Shown piece after piece: positions 22,301 through 24,412 of a stretch of DNA of 24,412 nucleotides (its first letter is position 1; every line of letters begins with the position of its first letter). A model generated the notes under the pieces. It saw nothing but the letters and a program-made list of their open reading frames with translations. It made no database searches and was not told where the DNA came from. This DNA comes from DASQFQ01 sp038327685 (GTDB taxonomy: Bacteria > Actinomycetota > Thermoleophilia > Solirubrobacterales > Solirubrobacteraceae): assembly GCA_038327685.1 (NCBI GenBank), contig JBBQLH010000064.1:1-24412 (forward strand). Direction: 5' to 3'. The position numbers were made by a program, and so were the translations under genes.

Positions 22301-22951
22301 CTAGAGGTGCGCGCGATCGTTCCAGGTGGTGAGCGCCCAGCCAGGGAACGGGATGCCGTCGAGCACGCGCTGCTCGTACCGGGTGAAGATCGAGATGCCG
22401 GTATTGGCGTGGCCGAGGCTGTAGACGCCCAGCACGTGCTCGGGCCCGAAGTCCTCGTCGAACATCGTCAGCCCGAGCAGGAAGTGCAGGAAGCCGTAGT
22501 GGCTGACCGCAACGACACGTTCGACGCCGGACGCCTCCAGACGCTCGCGCACGCGCCTCACGCGCCCGAGGATCTCGGCGAACGACTCGGCGCCCGCGGG
22601 CGCCTCGTCCGGCGCGGCCGTCGGCATCCAGGCCAGCGTCGCGTGCTCGGCGGCGCGCGGCAGGTTGGCGTAGAACGCGTCGGACTGGCGGATCTCGAAC
22701 AGCTCGTCGTCGGTGGCCAGCGGCAGGTCCAGCACCTCGTTGATGGCCGAGGCGGTCTCCTGGGCGCGGCGCATCGGGCTCGCGAGGATCGTCTCGATCC
22801 CCTCGTCCCGCAACCGCCGGCCGAGGCCGCGCGCCTGCTCCCAGCCGCGCTCGGTGAGGCGGTCGACGTCGCCCTCGGGCCGCGCGCGGTCGCGGTCGAA
22901 GACGTTGGCCACGGACTCGCCGTGGCGGACGCAGTAGACCTGGAGGCTCAG
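22301..22951 (-). CDS. Histidine phosphatase family protein; CTG start
   Basis: A 216-residue phosphoglycerate-mutase-like phosphatase. The catalytic VRHGES lies at residues 8-13 (phospho-His10), with LTERGWEQA near 32, SPMRRAQETA near 58-67, a Glu in the LFEIRQSDAF stretch, and the second catalytic His in VSHYGFLHFLLG (His151). Substrates in this superfamily range from sugar phosphates to cofactors and cannot be told from sequence. No ATG, GTG or TTG lies between the RHG motif and sequence that is plainly pdxT in another frame; the next GTG downstream would delete RHG. CTG at 22951 overlaps the pdxT stop by four bases (CTGA), with GGAG 7 nt upstream, so a CTG start is proposed. Its place in the pdxST operon suggests a role near vitamin B6 metabolism (inference). 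Confidence 0.85.
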   Translation of the reverse strand: MSLQVYCVRHGESVANVFDRDRARPEGDVDRLTERGWEQARGLGRRLRDEGIETILASPMRRAQETASAINEVLDLPLATDDELFEIRQSDAFYANLPRAAEHATLAWMPTAAPDEAPAGAESFAEILGRVRRVRERLEASGVERVVAVSHYGFLHFLLGLTMFDEDFGPEHVLGVYSLGHANTGISIFTRYEQRVLDGIPFPGWALTTWNDRAHL

Positions 22952-23520
22952 GCCTGGGCTCCGGCCTGTGCCCGCACCTGGGCCAGGAACAGCTCGTGCA
23001 GCCGCCGTTCGCCCGCGAGCTCCGGGTGGAAGGCGATCACGAGCATGTTGTCCTGGCGCGCGGCGACCGGATGGCCGTCGACGGAGGCGAGGATCTCGAC
23101 CCCCTCCCCCGCGTCGGCGACCCACGGCGCGCGGATGAAGATCGCGCGCACGGGCGGCCCGTCGACGCCGGGGATCCGCAGGTCGGCCTCGAAGGAGCGG
23201 ATCTGGCGGCCGAAGGCGTTGCGCTTGCAGGTGTAGTCGGCCAGGCCGAGGTGCTCGCGGTCGAGCATGATCATCCCGGCGCAGGTGCCGAGCACCGGCG
23301 TGCCGCCGCGCACGAGCTCGCGCAGCGGGTCGGCGAGTCCCTCACGGGCGATGCCGAGCGACATCGTCGTCGACTCGCCCCCGGGCATCACGAGCCCGTC
23401 GAGCCCGGCGAGGTCCTGCGGCACGCGGACCTCGCGCACCTCGGCGCCCAGCTCGCGCAGCATGCGCGAGTGGGCCTCGAAGTCCCCCTGCAGCGCGAGC
23501 ACGCCGACCAGCGGCGTCAC
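22948..23520 (-). CDS. pdxT: Pyridoxal 5'-phosphate synthase glutaminase subunit PdxT
   Basis: A 190-residue class I glutaminase that frees ammonia from glutamine for PdxS in DXP-independent PLP synthesis. Visible are GVLALQGDFEAH (6-17), PGGEST (46-51), the nucleophile Cys80 in GTCAGMI, and the His165/Glu167 pair in FHPEL that completes the catalytic triad. RNAFGRQ and the APWV segment are also family-typical. The start is GTG at 23520, two bases after the pdxS stop, giving the expected MTPLVGVLALQGD N terminus. Its stop overlaps the next gene's CTG by four bases. Length and residues are normal, so it should be active. Confidence 0.97.
   Translation of the reverse strand: MTPLVGVLALQGDFEAHSRMLRELGAEVREVRVPQDLAGLDGLVMPGGESTTMSLGIAREGLADPLRELVRGGTPVLGTCAGMIMLDREHLGLADYTCKRNAFGRQIRSFEADLRIPGVDGPPVRAIFIRAPWVADAGEGVEILASVDGHPVAARQDNMLVIAFHPELAGERRLHELFLAQVRAQAGAQA
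22959..22962 (-). promoter_or_regulatory. Ribosome binding site for the CTG-started phosphatase
   Basis: GGAG on the minus strand, 7 nt before the CTG at 22951, inside the end of pdxT. It supports CTG as the start codon in the absence of any ATG, GTG or TTG at a usable place. Confidence 0.5.
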
Positions 23521-23522
23521 GA

Positions 23523-24407
23523 CTACCAGCCCCGGTTGGCGAGGAGCTGCTGCTCCTCGAGCTTGCGCGTCTCGAGCGAGACCATCGCGGTGCCGAGACC
23601 CTCGGACGCCGCGGCGACGCGGTCGGGGTCCTGGAAGTGGGTGGTCGCCTCGACGATCGCGGCGGCGCGCGGCGCCGGGTCGTCGGACTTGAAGATGCCG
23701 GAGCCGACGAAGACGCCCTCGGCGCCGAGCTGCATCATCAGCGCGGCATCGGCCGGGGTCGCGATGCCCCCGGCGCAGAACAGCACGACGGGCAGCCCGC
23801 CAGCGCGCGCGACCTGGCGGACGAGGTCGACCGGGGCCTGCAGGTCCTTGGCCGCGGTGGCGAGCTCGGCGTCGTCGAGCGTGGCAAGGCGCTTGATCTC
23901 GCTGGTGATCTTGCGCATGTGGCGGACGGCCTCGACGATGTCGCCGGTCCCCGCCTCGCCCTTGGAGCGGATCATCGCCGCGCCCTCGCCGATGCGGCGC
24001 AGCGCCTCGCCGAGGTTCGTCGCCCCGCACACGAACGGGACCTTGAACGCCCACTTGTCGATGTGATTGGCCTCGTCGGCCGGCGTCAGCACCTCCGACT
24101 CATCGACGTAATCCACCTCCAGTGCCTCCAGCACCTGCGCCTCGAGGAAGTGGCCGATGCGGGCCTTAGCCATGACCGGGACGCTCACCGCCTCCTGGAT
24201 ACCCGCGATCATCTCCGGATCGGACATCCGCGCGACGCCGCCGTCGCGGCGGATGTCAGCCGGGACGCGCTCGAGCGCCATCACCGCCACCGCCCCCGCC
24301 TCCTCGGCGACCGTCGCCTGAGCAGGCGTTACGACGTCCATGATCACGCCGCCCTTCAGCATCTCCGCCAGGCCGGTCTTGACCTGGAACGTGGACTCTT
24401 CGCGCAT
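23523..24407 (-). CDS. pdxS: Pyridoxal 5'-phosphate synthase subunit PdxS
   Basis: A 294-residue TIM-barrel synthase that builds PLP from ribose 5-phosphate, glyceraldehyde 3-phosphate and ammonia delivered by PdxT. Key residues align with the Bacillus enzyme at the same numbers: Asp24 (in GVIMDV), Lys81 (in MAKARIGHFLEAQVLEAL), which forms the ribose adduct, and Lys149 (in RSKGEAGTG), to which the intermediate swings. Phosphate-binding GGIATPADAA and GVFVGSGIFKS follow. ATG at 24407 gives a typical start (FQVKTGLAEMLKGG). The gene appears complete; only five bases of upstream sequence remain, so its promoter is not visible. It heads the pdxS-pdxT-phosphatase unit in this window. Confidence 0.98.
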   Translation of the reverse strand: MREESTFQVKTGLAEMLKGGVIMDVVTPAQATVAEEAGAVAVMALERVPADIRRDGGVARMSDPEMIAGIQEAVSVPVMAKARIGHFLEAQVLEALEVDYVDESEVLTPADEANHIDKWAFKVPFVCGATNLGEALRRIGEGAAMIRSKGEAGTGDIVEAVRHMRKITSEIKRLATLDDAELATAAKDLQAPVDLVRQVARAGGLPVVLFCAGGIATPADAALMMQLGAEGVFVGSGIFKSDDPAPRAAAIVEATTHFQDPDRVAAASEGLGTAMVSLETRKLEEQQLLANRGW

Positions 24408-24412
24408 GCGCT

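Noticed and set aside
22952..23125. ATG at 23125 as start of the histidine phosphatase
   Set aside because: It would add 58 residues read out of frame through pdxT, with low-complexity Arg/Gly content.
1..24412. CRISPR arrays, tRNA or rRNA genes, insertion sequences, prophage
   Set aside because: No direct-repeat arrays, cloverleaf-like sequences, transposase or integrase motifs, or terminal inverted repeats were seen on either strand.

Overview
The window is about 24.4 kb of very GC-rich DNA (third codon positions almost all G or C) from a bacterial chromosome. It best fits a deep-branching actinobacterium such as Thermoleophilia/Solirubrobacterales. That assignment is an inference from composition, from one-gene secDF, and from gene order. 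Reading leftward from the right edge, the minus strand carries pdxS, pdxT, yebC, ruvC, ruvA, ruvB, secDF and rel. This is the order known from actinobacterial chromosomes such as Mycobacterium, with local substitutions: the slot between ruvB and secDF holds a zinc-ribbon/PAS protein rather than yajC, and recJ precedes rel where apt is usual.

Layout. 1-1505 (+): the 3' end of a CorA-type Mg2+ transporter, coupled to a lipid/diacylglycerol kinase. 1527-1775 (+): a doubtful small ORF with a motif like those of DUF4157 / contractile-injection-associated proteins. 1827-6619 (-): rel and recJ. 6679-7032 (+): a small coiled-coil protein. 7029-13318 (-): a three-segment small membrane protein, secDF, the zinc-ribbon/PAS protein, ruvB, ruvA, ruvC and an unknown membrane protein. 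13326-14075 (-): yebC. 14100-15460 (-): a LOG-family protein and a GT2 glycosyltransferase. 15490-17861 (+): a phosphomannomutase/phosphoglucomutase and a metallo-beta-lactamase-fold hydrolase. 17864-18301 (-): a divergent RpiB/LacAB-type isomerase. 18326-21454 (+): proline dehydrogenase, P5C dehydrogenase and CsbD. 21518-22093 (-): an unknown membrane protein. 22301-24407 (-): pdxS, pdxT and a histidine phosphatase.

Functional groups. Branch migration and resolution (RuvABC) and RecJ cover recombination repair. SecDF supports protein export. Rel sets the (p)ppGpp level. PdxST makes pyridoxal phosphate de novo, and the overlapping phosphatase may act on a related phosphoester. The proline pair oxidises proline to glutamate as two coupled genes. 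The GT2 and hexose-phosphate mutase pair points to envelope or glycan synthesis.

The most notable features are: (1) -10-like hexamers (TANNNT) placed exactly 7 nt before start codons at several transcription-unit heads, implying leaderless mRNAs, including two tiny divergent regions where opposing hexamers overlap by the central TA; (2) the zinc-ribbon/PAS gene in the yajC slot; (3) an RpiB homologue lacking the usual catalytic histidines; (4) a histidine phosphatase whose only workable start is CTG; (5) the orphan LQRTIGNRAV-type ORF. No rRNA, tRNA, CRISPR array, insertion sequence or prophage was seen. Most genes are tightly packed. The longest stretches without a confident gene are 1506-1826 and 22094-22300.
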